The notes below the pieces were generated by a model. The model was not told where the DNA came from. It made no database searches and was given only the letters and a program-made list of their open reading frames with translations. This document shows positions 21,875 to 29,946 of a stretch of 30,951 nt of DNA, one piece after another; position 1 is the stretch's first letter, and each line of letters begins with the position of its first letter. Source of the stretch: Phycisphaerales bacterium UBA854 (GTDB taxonomy: Bacteria; Planctomycetota; Phycisphaerae; Phycisphaerales; SM1A02); the NCBI GenBank assembly GCA_002295885.1, contig DBGM01000044.1, positions 1 to 30,951 on the forward strand, in the 5' to 3' direction. Both the position numbers and the translations under genes were made by a program.

Positions 21875-23058
21875 GCCACATCCCTTTCCCATGGAGGAAG
21901 GGCCACCGTCGGGCGAGGCCAGTCCTGCAGGAGCTCGTCGTCGAAATCGAACCCGGCGGGTTCCGTCATTCGTTCCATGACCCGATCCGAGAGCATCGGC
22001 ACGAGGGCCAACTTGGTCGGCCAGAGAGTCAGGGTGTTCCCCTCGGCGATGCTGACCGGGCCATCGGGGCGGCGGGCGGCATTGGACGCCTCGGCCCGGT
22101 CGGCACGGTAGGTGCTGAAGTCGGTGGCGGAGAGGTCCAGATCGGGCATTGCCTGCTTCAGGTCCCTTCGGGCCCGTGCAATGGTCTCCTCGCCACTCAT
22201 GTCGACGCAATCCTCGGCCAACTGTCCTCCGATCTGCCAGACGATCCGATCGGCGCAGTCCAGAGTCGAGGTGATGGTCAGCCAGGGGGCCGTGCCTCGG
22301 ATGCAATGCCCGTTGAGACGGGGCAGTCCGCCTCGGGCCATCACCATATGCAGCGGGCGAAGCTGCATGGCGTGTTCCGAGAGTCCGCAGTCGCGACGCA
22401 GTTGGGCGTTGCCGCCCCCGGCGGCGAATATCACCCGGCGGGGAGCGAGATCCAGAGGAGCACTCGTTTCCGGATTCAGCAGTCGGACGGTGGTCACGTC
22501 TCCCGGGGCGTCGTGGAGAAACTCCAGGCCACTGCGGGTGTCGATCTGAAGGCACCGGGGACGATGCTGGTCGGCCAGCATGGCCAGCACACTGTGGGGT
22601 TCGAGGACCTGCTCGTCGATGCGCGACACCGGCCCCCCCCAGTTTCGAAGGGGGGTCGGACGTTCGGATTGCGGCATCGGCCGGGGCCGGACCCGCAGCC
22701 CGAAGCGGGCACCGAGCAGGCCGATCCGCGAGCGGAATCCGGGCAATGACCACAGGCAGCAGTACTCGCCCCGCATGGTGCTGCTCGAGAGATCCGGCGT
22801 CGATTCGCCGGCCAGGCAGCGCCGCCATCGCATCGGCATGTCCCGGATCATGCGCGACGCCCGGGAGGGGCGCCCCTTGAGGGCGTACTTCAGCCCGCCG
22901 TGAATGATGCCCTGGGACCAGATGGTCTGGCCCTCGCCCAGATTTCCCGCTTCCAGGAGGATCGCCCGATGCCCACTGCGGTGCAGGGCATCCAGCAGCC
23001 AGAGGCCGGTGATGCCACCGCCGAAGATTAGGGCGTCCAGTTGAAGGGGCTGCTCCAT
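21835..23058 (-). CDS. FAD-dependent oxidoreductase (DAO / glycerol-3-phosphate dehydrogenase-like)
   Basis: A 407-aa flavoprotein with the N-terminal dinucleotide-binding fold DALIFGGGITGLWLLDAL (8-25, GGGITG at 13-18) and an acidic residue after strand 2 (LLEAG). TIWSQGIIHGGLKYAL (45-60) resembles the S-x-x-x-IHGGLRY segment of glycerol-3-phosphate dehydrogenases, and RRVIFAAGGGNAQL is the usual second FAD-contact segment. The protein lacks the extra C-terminal domain of GlpD, so its true substrate is open. GGAGGA lies 10 nt before the ATG at 23058, and TTGACG with GAGGAT at 17 nt spacing is a possible promoter. The 3' end overlaps the aldo/keto reductase start by 40 nt. Confidence 0.88.
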   Translation of the reverse strand: MEQPLQLDALIFGGGITGLWLLDALHRSGHRAILLEAGNLGEGQTIWSQGIIHGGLKYALKGRPSRASRMIRDMPMRWRRCLAGESTPDLSSSTMRGEYCCLWSLPGFRSRIGLLGARFGLRVRPRPMPQSERPTPLRNWGGPVSRIDEQVLEPHSVLAMLADQHRPRCLQIDTRSGLEFLHDAPGDVTTVRLLNPETSAPLDLAPRRVIFAAGGGNAQLRRDCGLSEHAMQLRPLHMVMARGGLPRLNGHCIRGTAPWLTITSTLDCADRIVWQIGGQLAEDCVDMSGEETIARARRDLKQAMPDLDLSATDFSTYRADRAEASNAARRPDGPVSIAEGNTLTLWPTKLALVPMLSDRVMERMTEPAGFDFDDELLQDWPRPTVALPPWERDVAWTDVHSASPAST

Positions 23059-23192
23059 GGGATGACCATCCTCCGTCCCTGTCCCCGGAACGTCAAGGTG
23101 CTATCCTCGGCCACTCGGCATCTCCGGACGCGGAATGTCCCGTGGAGATGCGAAACGTACCTCAAGAAGGTCCACTGAAAAGGGCGTCTGCG
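23059..23192. promoter_or_regulatory. Divergent promoter region, FAD oxidoreductase / alpha-beta hydrolase
   Basis: Toward the minus-strand gene, TTGACG (complement of 23091-23096) and GAGGAT are spaced 17 nt, followed by the GGAGGA ribosome site. Toward the hydrolase, TATCCT (23102-23107) is a good -10 candidate without a clear -35; it would give a leader of about 80 nt to the ATG at 23193. Nothing else is recognised in these 134 nt. Confidence 0.4.
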
Positions 23193-24044
23193 ATGATCGA
23201 CTGGTCCATTCCCTCGGGCGACGGTACAGGGCGGATTCTCGGCACCTCGCATCTGCCTTCCGGAGAGCCGACGGGGCGTGTGCTGCTGGGGCACGGATTC
23301 AAGGGGTACAAGGACTACGGGTTTCTTCCGTGGCTTTCCCGGCGGCTGTGCGAGGCGGGGCATGTCGTACACCGGTTCAACTTCGGCGGCAGCGGGATGG
23401 ATCATGGGCACGGTCCCTTCGATCCGGCGGCCTTCCAAGCCGACACGTGGAACCGGCAGGTCGAGGATGCGGTCGAACTGCTGAGGGCGGTGGGGGCCGA
23501 CGAGTTGCCCGGAGGACCCGGCCCCGTGCTTCTGGTCGGCCATTCAAGGGGTGGGGTCACCAGCCTTCTTGCTGCCGGACGCCATGCCGGCACCGATGCA
23601 CTGGCCTCCTTGCGCGGGGTGGCCACGCTCGCTTCACCGTCCGGATGCCTGGGGCTGGAAGCGTCCGATCGGGCTCGTCTGCTGACCGAGGGCAGCCTCG
23701 AGTCCCCCTCGAGCCGCACCGGACAGATGCTGCGGATCGGGAGGGCATTCCTCCAGGAGCAGTTGGATGATCCCGAGGGGCACGACCCCCTGAGGCAGGC
23801 CGGCCGGGTCCGGGTTCCGGTGCTGGTGGTGCACGGGATGGCCGATGACGCCGTGCCCGTCGAGTCGGCTCATCAACTCGTCGGGGCACTGGGGGACCTG
23901 GCCACCTTGCGGATCATCGAGGGCGGAAATCACGTCTTCAACGTGCCCAATCCGTTCCCGATGGAGCATGGCGAACCATCGCCCCAGTTGGACGAGGTTG
24001 CACGGAGCCTGGTGCAGTTCGCTCAGAGCGTGTTCAACCGTTGA
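23193..24044 (+). CDS. Alpha/beta hydrolase family protein
   Basis: A 283-aa serine hydrolase of unknown substrate. The fold is shown by the oxyanion-hole motif LLGHGFKGYKDYG (31-43), the nucleophile elbow GHSRGG (116-121, S118), VLVVHGMADDAVPV (210-223, candidate acid D218 or D219) and the catalytic histidine H247 in EGGNHVFN. HGFKGYKDYGF is typical of a small group of cytosolic hydrolases related to dienelactone and prolyl-oligopeptidase-like enzymes. There is no signal peptide. ATG 23193 is chosen because the upstream codons (from GTG 23142 or ATG 23148) are outside the conserved part. Its stop codon lies inside the convergent smc gene (11-nt overlap). Confidence 0.88.
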   Translation: MIDWSIPSGDGTGRILGTSHLPSGEPTGRVLLGHGFKGYKDYGFLPWLSRRLCEAGHVVHRFNFGGSGMDHGHGPFDPAAFQADTWNRQVEDAVELLRAVGADELPGGPGPVLLVGHSRGGVTSLLAAGRHAGTDALASLRGVATLASPSGCLGLEASDRARLLTEGSLESPSSRTGQMLRIGRAFLQEQLDDPEGHDPLRQAGRVRVPVLVVHGMADDAVPVESAHQLVGALGDLATLRIIEGGNHVFNVPNPFPMEHGEPSPQLDEVARSLVQFAQSVFNR

Positions 24045-27000
24045 CGGTGGCCTCGGTGGTCGCCGGCTGCGTCACGATGACCGGGACGGGCGCGTCCTCG
24101 GAGTTCTGCACGGGCTTCGAGTCGTTGATCTGACCGTCCTCGCCGACATCGTCCACCTGGACGCTGACGAACTTCGAGACGCCGCGTTCCTGCTGGGTGA
24201 TGCCGTAGAGCTCGTCGCACGCCAGCATGGTCCGGTTGTTGTGCGTGATCACGATGAAGTGGCTGCGGTCCAGGAACTGGTCGAGCGTGTCGCAGAAGAT
24301 GCCCACGTTCGAGACGTCCAGGGGGGCGTCGACCTCGTCCAGGATGCAGAACGGCGAGGGGCGGGACTTGAAGATCGACATCATCAGTGCGACCGCGGTC
24401 ATGGCCTGCTCTCCGCCCGAGAGCTGGCTGAGGATCCGGGGCTTCTTCCCCGGCGGCTTGGCGGTGATCTCGATGCCGGACTCGAGGACGTCCACGTGTC
24501 CGTGCTCGTCGGGTTGCAGGGTGATGTCCGCACTGCCGCCCTGGAAGAGCTGGCGGAACATGCCGGAGTTCCCCGCGAAGTTCTCGCGGATGTCCTTGAA
24601 GGTCCGTTCGAACCGCTCCCGGCAGCTGACGTCGAGTTCGTCGATCAGCTGCGCAAGTTGGGTGGTGGCCGCGTCGATGTCCTCGACCTGGGCGACCAGG
24701 TCCTCGTTCCGTTCCTCGAGATTCGACTCCTCGTCGATGGCGTCGAGGTTCACGTTGCCGAGGGCCTTGATCTCCTCGCGGAGTTCGGCCACCCGGGCTT
24801 CGGCGGTGTCGCGGTCGAGACGTCCGGTCTCTCCGGCATCCTCGCCCTCCTCGCGGGAGCGGGCGTACGCGGGGTAGCTTTCAACCAGATCGATCCCCAG
24901 TTCCTCGAGACTCCGTTCCTCCGTGTTCTCACGGTGCACCTCGGCCTCGCGTCGGCTGAGTTCCAGGGCGTGCTGGTCCCGTTCGAGCTGCTTGCCCCGC
25001 CGGCGGGCGAGTTCCAGCTGTTCACGGGCGGTGCCGAGGGCCTCTTCACCCTCCTCGATCCGTCCCTGCAGCGTTGCGTGTTCCGCCTCGACCCGGGCGA
25101 TTCCCTGGCGGCCGGACGCGATCTCCTCGTCCGCGGCGACGATCGAGGCCTCGTACTGGTCGATGGCAGCGGTGCGGCGGCCGACGTTCTCGCGGAGTCC
25201 CGCGTGTCGGCTGCGGGACTCGTCGAGCACGATCGAGAGATGACTTCGTTCCCGCTGGCGGGCGCTGTACTGTTCGCCCACCTGACCGAGCACCACGCGC
25301 GATGCAGTGAGGTCGTCCTGGGCCTGGGACCACCGGCCGCCGGTCTCCTGAGCGGTTCGCTCCGAGCGGGTGAACCGCTCCTCGAGCTCTCGGGCGTCCT
25401 GATCAATGGATCCGATCTGGGTTCCGAGGTTCTCCAGTTCACGTGCGTGGTCCTCGCGACGCTGGGTGATCTCCTCGATCTCCGAGCCGACGGTCCGTTC
25501 GTCGCGCATCAGGCGTTCCAGATCGGTATCGAACCGGCGCTGGTTGTACTCGAGATCGACGACAGTGTTCATCGCGTCACGCAGCTGTTCTCCGACGGAC
25601 TGCTGGCGTTCCCGGGCCTGGGTGGACTCGGAGAGCAACGTGCCCAGTTCGTCGTTCATGCGTTCGATCTCGGCGTCCATCCGTCCGACTTCGCCCCCGA
25701 GGTCCTGCATCTCCAGACGGCGGGAAAGCCATCCGTTCTCGGCGTTGCTTCGTGCGTACCCGAGCCGGATGCATCCGGTCGGTTCCACGATCAGGCCGGT
25801 ACGTGTGATGAGCCTCCAGCTGTCGCTTCGCACGGCCAGGGCGGCCTCGAGATCGTCGACGACCGCGACGTTGCCCAGGAGCCGTTCGGCGGCGGGACGG
25901 GCCCAGTCCCGGACACTGATGCGGTCCAGCAGGGGCGTCGCACCCGGTGGGGGGGACGCGGGGGGAGAGGCGCTCCGTGCGTGGGAGAGCACGAATACCG
26001 TGACCCGGGCCGCCTGATCCCCCAGGGATTCGGTGAGATGTCGGAAGGCGGCGTCGTCCGAGACCAGAAGCAGTTCGAGGTCGCGTCCGAGGACGGCTTC
26101 CACCCGGGCGGCATCGTCACGGCTGGTCGTGATGGCGTCCCCGAGCATGCCGTGCAGGCCGGGGTGATCGTCGACTTCGGACAGGATCCGCTTGACGGAT
26201 TCGGTCAGGCCCTCGCGCGACTCCTGCATCTCCTCCAGGAGGTGGAGTCTCGAGCCGAGGCCCGCCCGTTGGTGTCGGGTATCCCCGATGCGGTCGGTGA
26301 GCTCTCCATGCTGCTGGCTGAGCGTCGCAGCCGCGTCGTCGTGATCGGCCAACAGGGTCTCGAAGCGGGCCACTTCAGCCCGGGCGGCGTCGAGACTGCG
26401 GTCGTTCTCGTGGCGATCGGATCCCAGCGTGGACCGTTCGGATTCGATCGAGGTCTTGCGATGTTCGAGGCGTTCCAGCTGCTCGTGGAGAGCACGCATG
26501 CGTCCTTCGATGGCGGTGCGGGAGGACTGGAGATGGGCCCGCCGGGCCAATGTCCGTTCCCGTTCGCTGCGGATCGATTCGGTTGCACGGTCCGCCAGTT
26601 CCGATTCCTGATGGAGTCGGGCCACGTCGCGGCTGAGGGTGTCGACCTGGCGTTCGGTCTCCGCCAGCTGTTCGCCGGCCGCGGCCATGGCCTCGGAGGC
26701 GGCCCGCAGGTCGTCGTCGTGGCTTCGGATCTTGTGTTCGAGTTCGGAGAGCTTCGATCGCTCGTCCTCGAGCTGGGTCCCGGCCTCCTCGAGCTGGCGG
26801 GTCGTCATGTCCCGACGCTGGGAGGCGTGGGTGACGGAGGCTTCGAGCTCCTGCCGCCGCTGGATGCAGGCCTGGGCCTCGTTCTGCAGCTCGTGCCGGG
26901 TGAGTTCGTGTTCCTGCTGCGCGGCATCCAGCTCCAGGGTCCGCCGCTCCAGTTCGGTTCGCTGGGAATCCAGGTCGGTCAGCCGGCTGGTCAGCCCGGC

Positions 27001-27756
27001 CAGCCTGACCCGGAGATCGTGGTATTGATCCAGGATCAGTTCCCGACGAAGGGTGGTGTATTCGTCGTCGAGTTCACGGAAGCGACGGGCCTTCACCGCC
27101 TGGCCCCGGACGATGCGGAGACGCCGCTCGGTGCTGGCCAGCTGCTCGCGGACACGCACCAGGTTGACCTCGGTCCGTTCCAGCTTCCGGGTGGCTTCGA
27201 CCTTTCTCGTCTTGAACTTGGAGATGCCGGCGGCTTCCTCCAGGATCGCCCGTCGTTCGACGGGGTTGCTGGTCAGCATCGCGTTGACCTTGCCCTGCTC
27301 GATGATCGAGTAGGCATTGGCACCGATGCCGGTGTCCATGAAGAGTTCCTTGATGTCGCGAAGACGGCAGGTCTGGCCGTTGAGCAGGTAGTCGCTTCGT
27401 CCGTCACGGAACAGTCGGCGGCCCACGTCGACGGTCTCGGTGTCGACGGAGAGGGCCCGGCGCTGCGCCGGATCCCTGGTGGTGGCGTTGACCACGGGGT
27501 TCTCGAAGGTGAGGGTGACGGAGGCGGCTCCGAGCGGCTTGCGCCCCGCGGATCCGGAGAAGATGACGTCCGTCATGGCCTGCCCGCGCAGGCTCTTGGC
27601 GGATCGTTCGCCAAGGACCCATTTGATGGCATCCACGATGTTCGATTTACCGCAGCCATTGGGACCGACGATCCCGACCTTCGGCTTGTCGAAGCGGATT
27701 TCGATGGGGTCTGCGAACGATTTGAAACCGGCGATTGAAACCTTGGCGAGCCGCAT
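24034..27756 (-). CDS. smc: Chromosome partition/condensation protein SMC
   Basis: SMC dimers form ring-shaped ATPases that fold and segregate the chromosome, normally with ScpA and ScpB, which are not in this window. The 1240 aa start MRLAKVSIAGFKSFADP with Walker A GPNGCGKSN (31-39). Two very long coiled coils (about 165-510 and 690-1060) flank a hinge (about 530-680, HPGLHGMLGDAI onward). The C-terminal head has the signature LSGGEQAMTAVALM and Walker B FCILDEVDAPLD. The tail after the head is a short acidic, Thr/Val-rich sequence. The hinge has a Pro/Ser/Ala-rich loop near 595-607. AGGAGG (complement of 27767-27772) 10 nt upstream selects the ATG at 27756 over the longer open frame. The 3' end overlaps the hydrolase gene by 11 nt. 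Confidence 0.97.
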   Translation of the reverse strand: MRLAKVSIAGFKSFADPIEIRFDKPKVGIVGPNGCGKSNIVDAIKWVLGERSAKSLRGQAMTDVIFSGSAGRKPLGAASVTLTFENPVVNATTRDPAQRRALSVDTETVDVGRRLFRDGRSDYLLNGQTCRLRDIKELFMDTGIGANAYSIIEQGKVNAMLTSNPVERRAILEEAAGISKFKTRKVEATRKLERTEVNLVRVREQLASTERRLRIVRGQAVKARRFRELDDEYTTLRRELILDQYHDLRVRLAGLTSRLTDLDSQRTELERRTLELDAAQQEHELTRHELQNEAQACIQRRQELEASVTHASQRRDMTTRQLEEAGTQLEDERSKLSELEHKIRSHDDDLRAASEAMAAAGEQLAETERQVDTLSRDVARLHQESELADRATESIRSERERTLARRAHLQSSRTAIEGRMRALHEQLERLEHRKTSIESERSTLGSDRHENDRSLDAARAEVARFETLLADHDDAAATLSQQHGELTDRIGDTRHQRAGLGSRLHLLEEMQESREGLTESVKRILSEVDDHPGLHGMLGDAITTSRDDAARVEAVLGRDLELLLVSDDAAFRHLTESLGDQAARVTVFVLSHARSASPPASPPPGATPLLDRISVRDWARPAAERLLGNVAVVDDLEAALAVRSDSWRLITRTGLIVEPTGCIRLGYARSNAENGWLSRRLEMQDLGGEVGRMDAEIERMNDELGTLLSESTQARERQQSVGEQLRDAMNTVVDLEYNQRRFDTDLERLMRDERTVGSEIEEITQRREDHARELENLGTQIGSIDQDARELEERFTRSERTAQETGGRWSQAQDDLTASRVVLGQVGEQYSARQRERSHLSIVLDESRSRHAGLRENVGRRTAAIDQYEASIVAADEEIASGRQGIARVEAEHATLQGRIEEGEEALGTAREQLELARRRGKQLERDQHALELSRREAEVHRENTEERSLEELGIDLVESYPAYARSREEGEDAGETGRLDRDTAEARVAELREEIKALGNVNLDAIDEESNLEERNEDLVAQVEDIDAATTQLAQLIDELDVSCRERFERTFKDIRENFAGNSGMFRQLFQGGSADITLQPDEHGHVDVLESGIEITAKPPGKKPRILSQLSGGEQAMTAVALMMSIFKSRPSPFCILDEVDAPLDVSNVGIFCDTLDQFLDRSHFIVITHNNRTMLACDELYGITQQERGVSKFVSVQVDDVGEDGQINDSKPVQNSEDAPVPVIVTQPATTEATVNG

Positions 27757-27928
27757 GCAGCATGGACCTCCTGTCAAGCCGTCGGATACCATCCTTGGAT
27801 CTCGAAGTCGTGCACGGAAAGGGGTTCCAATACCCGGTGGTGCCTGCGTCTTCGCCAACGGCTGCTTTCATGTCATCCAGCGGACCTTGGCCGCCCGTCG
27901 GACCAGATCTTATCGGCTTTTGGGCCCG
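27757..27928 (-). promoter_or_regulatory. smc upstream region with strong ribosome site and possible -10
   Basis: On the minus strand, AGGAGGT (27766-27772) is the best Shine-Dalgarno sequence in the window. TGGTATCCG (complement of 27783-27791) matches an extended -10 except its last base; a -35 is not evident. Just after the stop of the upstream gene, CGGGCCC-AAAA-GCCG is a weak hairpin without a T-tract. The rest of this 172-nt gap shows no gene that I can support. Confidence 0.4.
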
Positions 27929-29890
27929 TTAGCGAGAATTTGACCCGCTGGAGGGGGGTGGCGTGGAGCCTGAGGGGGCCGGGGCCGATCCGTCCCGCTT
28001 GTCAATCAGGGGGCGAATGGTGGCCGGCCGGCGATTCAAGGACTCCTCGAGGTTGGACGTCCCCGAGGCCTCGTCTCCGCCGGAGTCGAACTCCGGTCGC
28101 TCCTCGAACGCCTCCAGCGTTCCGTACCGTCGGATGGCCGCCAGCAGGCGATCCTGCTCCGCCTTGAAATCGCCGTTGAGGTGCCCCTGGGCCCAGAGGG
28201 CGTGAATCGCCCCCACGGTCTCCGAATAGCTCAGGTCAAGCCCGGGACGGGGGTCTTCGATCGTCGGACGGCGGCTGATGGTCTGGAGGAAATCGAAGGC
28301 ATTGGCGTCTGCTTCGATGATCCGGGCGTTCTGTGCCTTGTTCGCCCGGTAGTAGATCTCGAGTTCGTGGTCGGTGCCCTCGGAGTCCCGGACCAGCAGG
28401 CGGTTGTCCCAGGCTCCCATGGTGACCGGGCGGTCGATCTCCAGATCCTTTCCGAAGACCGCGATGCGTGGCATGCTGGACTGCGAGATGTAGATCATCG
28501 GATGCTCGGAACTCACCCGGTCGAGCACGAACTTCTTGTCGACGACCTTTCGTTCGAGCAGCGGGTCCTGGCGCTCGGCGAGACCTTCGTACGCCCGAAG
28601 TCGCACCTCGACGTCGTCGTCGTTGAGCATGGTCCGCAGGGTGCGGTCCGTCCGCGGGTCGGCCGGCATGTTCTTGAGGAGTTCGGCCGCTTCGAGACGC
28701 ATTCCCAGATCGCCCTGGACGCCGAGTTCACGGAGGTGCTCCGCGGCGATCGGATCACGGAGGAAGGCTCCGCTGCGTAGGGCCACTAGGCGGGGGAGTT
28801 CCTCGGGGTAGTCGTAGAGTTCCCGGATGAGGGGAAGGCACCGCTCGCCGATGGCGCACCATCTCCAGTAGACCTGCGGGGCGTTGTTCGTGTCGGCCAG
28901 CAGCATGCGGCGGGTCGAGAGCACGACCGACTCGGCATTCGCCTGCCGCAGGGTGGAGTGCTTGACCAGTTCGATGAAGATCTCGCTCTGGTCGCGCATG
29001 GAGGGCGGTACGGTCAGTTCGATCACCGAGTCGCTCTTGCCCGAGGCGGTGGGGTTGCGTTGGCCGGCTTCCTGGGGGAAGCGTCGATTGATCGCGTCCT
29101 GGACGAGCCGGACCCTTGTGTGGCTCGGATTGGTCAGCATCAGCTTCAGCGGGATGTCCTCGAGCACCTCGCCGCCGTTGAGAATGCGGGCCGAGAGCTT
29201 GTTGATCGAGATCGCGGAGCTTCCCCTGGGATCGAAGAAGGGGTTGATGAAGAGGGGTCCCTTGCCCTCGGCGATGATCGAGGCCTGCCGGCTGCCGGTC
29301 ATGAGGGGGCCGGGACGCAGATCGGTCGTGAAGAGGCGACCACCTTCGAGACTGGTGGTGCCGGTCTGCGGGTCGGCCTGCACCCGAAGGTCGAAGATGG
29401 TGCCCGGGATCGCCTTGGGCTTGCGGCCCGAGACCGAGGGGGCGGACAGGCGTCCGACCGAGGCCGGAGGCACGATGCCCTCCACGATGACCACTGCGGT
29501 GTTGGGGGAGTCGAGCAGTTGCTGGGGGGTGATCCCGCCGGCGTTGAAGCTCATCTGGCCGACGCCGCGTCGTTCCATGTACTCGATCATGTGGGCGCGG
29601 ATGGCGGGGGGGATGTCACTGGATCCGGTGCCGTTCAGGTCGACCACCAGGCCGTAGCCGCGGACCACGATCGGCTGGTGCCCCGGGGTGCTGACCTTCG
29701 AATATCCCAGCAGGACGGATTCGGCTCCCACGGTCCCCCGCATGACGTTCTGCGTCGCTCCGACGTCGATCTGGGTGACGGATGATGCCTTCGGGCGGGG
29801 CCTGGCCCGCTCGATCGAACTGCACGAGAGCATGCCGCCCACGATGGTGGTCGCCGCGACACTGAGGAGGATGGCCCGGTGTTTCCGCAT
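27929..29890 (-). CDS. Lipoprotein with flagellar P-ring (FlgI)-like domain
   Basis: The 653-aa protein starts with a signal sequence, RAILLSVAATTIVGGMLSC. C23 is a probable lipidation site, though Met at -3 of the lipobox is atypical. Residues about 70-330 resemble the P-ring protein FlgI: VRGYGLVVDLNGTGSSDIPP (76-95), then TAVVIVEGIVPP and SVIELTVPPS. In FlgI this domain forms the periplasmic ring around the flagellar rod. About 340-445 is alpha-helical with HEAT-like repeats (LGMRLEAAELLKNMP, DVEVRLRAYEGLAER). A beta-rich part (452-530) and a Pro/Ser/Gly tail ending PPPSSGSNSR follow. No flagellar gene is nearby, so the motility role is doubtful. ATG 29890 has TATCCT 6 nt upstream and lies 56 nt after the beta-helix gene stop. 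Confidence 0.8.
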   Translation of the reverse strand: MRKHRAILLSVAATTIVGGMLSCSSIERARPRPKASSVTQIDVGATQNVMRGTVGAESVLLGYSKVSTPGHQPIVVRGYGLVVDLNGTGSSDIPPAIRAHMIEYMERRGVGQMSFNAGGITPQQLLDSPNTAVVIVEGIVPPASVGRLSAPSVSGRKPKAIPGTIFDLRVQADPQTGTTSLEGGRLFTTDLRPGPLMTGSRQASIIAEGKGPLFINPFFDPRGSSAISINKLSARILNGGEVLEDIPLKLMLTNPSHTRVRLVQDAINRRFPQEAGQRNPTASGKSDSVIELTVPPSMRDQSEIFIELVKHSTLRQANAESVVLSTRRMLLADTNNAPQVYWRWCAIGERCLPLIRELYDYPEELPRLVALRSGAFLRDPIAAEHLRELGVQGDLGMRLEAAELLKNMPADPRTDRTLRTMLNDDDVEVRLRAYEGLAERQDPLLERKVVDKKFVLDRVSSEHPMIYISQSSMPRIAVFGKDLEIDRPVTMGAWDNRLLVRDSEGTDHELEIYYRANKAQNARIIEADANAFDFLQTISRRPTIEDPRPGLDLSYSETVGAIHALWAQGHLNGDFKAEQDRLLAAIRRYGTLEAFEERPEFDSGGDEASGTSNLEESLNRRPATIRPLIDKRDGSAPAPSGSTPPPSSGSNSR

Positions 29891-29896
29891 CCGGTG

Positions 29897-29902
29897 AGGA
29901 TA
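29897..29902 (-). promoter_or_regulatory. -10-like TATCCT, 6 nt before the FlgI-like gene
   Basis: On the minus strand TATCCT is followed by CACCGG and the ATG at 29890. GGAGG further upstream is 21 nt from this ATG and only 3 nt from an alternative in-frame ATG at 29908, so neither start has a well-placed ribosome site. The hexamer position fits a leaderless start at 29890. Confidence 0.4.
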
Positions 29903-29946
29903 CCGCATATGCCTCCGGGAGGCCGTGCAGGAGCGGAAATTGGGCG

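Noticed and set aside
23845..27738. A very long plus-strand open frame (about 1300 codons) opposite smc
   Set aside because: It mirrors the smc codons on the other strand, has no recognisable domain, and arises from the strong G/C third-position bias. The SMC motifs on the minus strand are complete.
27757..27858. 34-codon N-terminal extension of SMC
   Set aside because: SMC proteins begin at the MRLAKVSIAGFKSF segment, and a perfect AGGAGG lies at the right distance from that ATG.
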